From: Pseudobdellovibrionaceae bacterium
GTDB lineage: Bacteria > Bdellovibrionota > Bdellovibrionia > Bdellovibrionales > Bdellovibrionaceae
DNA length: 64,000 nt
Assembly: GCA_022843825.1 (NCBI GenBank)
Contig: JALHMX010000005.1
Location: 88,258 to 152,257 of the forward strand
Direction: 5' to 3'
The notes under the pieces were generated by a model that saw nothing but the letters and a program-made list of their open reading frames with translations, ran no database searches and had not been told where the DNA came from. Below are positions 63,831 to 64,000 of this stretch, one piece after another; position 1 is the stretch's first letter; every line of letters starts with the position of its first letter. A program made the position numbers and the translations under genes.

Positions 63831-64000
63831 GCGTGTCCGTGACTTATTGTCCGTAGAAGCGTTATTGATTTTTCAAAACATTTGGTGCAGTCAACTTGAG
63901 GAGTTTCGAACTGCTTGTGTCAGTTTAAATAGAGTATTTAAACTTGTTCAATGAAAACCCGTAGCACGCAATAGGCACATGTTTTGGGCCTTCCAATGTC
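63831..64000. other. Right end, no gene recognised
   Basis: A perfect 9-bp palindrome, GTTTAAATA (63923-63931) and TATTTAAAC (63935-63943), lies 92 bp past purE. Beyond it two minus-strand frames stay open to the window edge, but neither shows a recognisable protein end. Confidence 0.35.

Noticed and set aside
1..64000. CRISPR arrays, rRNA genes and known riboswitches
   Set aside because: No spaced direct-repeat array, rRNA core sequence or familiar riboswitch core was seen on reading both strands.

Overview
The window looks like a chromosomal segment of a Gram-negative, low-to-mid GC predatory-type bacterium, most likely Bdellovibrionota (Bdellovibrionales). This is an inference from gene order and gene style, since no 16S rRNA gene is present. 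The supporting points are the run rimP-nusA-infB-rbfA-truB followed by rpsO-pnp-M16 peptidase-dut, an unusually high density of exported lipoproteins, proteases and barrel proteins of unknown family, and lipoproteins with the unusual FQNC-type lipobox. Housekeeping genes alternate with accessory blocks.

Layout. 1-3,013: end of a LysM protein with a small repeat-type exported protein, then a ComEC-type competence protein split into two overlapping genes. 3,014-10,063: a minus-strand block of exported enzymes (unknown lipoprotein, two phospholipase D-family lipoproteins, an exported NADAR/YbiA-like protein, a trypsin-like protease). 10,093-23,027: RNA modification and repair genes (rlmE, a truC-like gene, rarA, mutL-miaA), an MFS carrier, an Rrf2 regulator, a lone HUH transposase and a kynA plus kynureninase-like pair. 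23,034-34,952: the translation/RNA core on the minus strand (dut, M16 peptidase, pnp, rpsO, truB, rbfA, infB, nusA, rimP, GNAT). 35,478-55,144: surface proteins and accessory genes, with one intact tRNA-Leu(CAA). They include three paralogous lipoproteins, two proteins sharing a carboxypeptidase-regulatory-like module, three unrelated secreted metalloprotease-like proteins, a hemerythrin, MscL, DoxX, TerC, a glycosyltransferase and two 5'-truncated signalling gene remnants.

55,158-61,711: a degenerate 3' fragment of a class II tRNA-Leu(UAA) marks a likely integration scar. To its right lies a compact stress module: an HPF-like protein, a membrane protein and a baeRF release-factor-like protein in overlapping genes, then a LysR regulator divergent from terC-usp-htpX-zinc-ribbon. 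The module ends at a gene cut off by a 214-bp inverted-repeat element that looks like a MITE. purK and purE follow, and the last 170 bp hold no recognisable gene.

How the genes fit together. The exported block and the surface lipoproteins suggest heavy investment in attacking or remodelling external macromolecules. The rimP-nusA-infB-rbfA-truB and rpsO-pnp groups form the conserved translation and RNA-decay core, with visible hairpins at the operon boundary and before nusA. The stress module combines ribosome hibernation or rescue, membrane proteostasis (HtpX), a TerC membrane protein and universal stress proteins, which suggests a transferable survival package.
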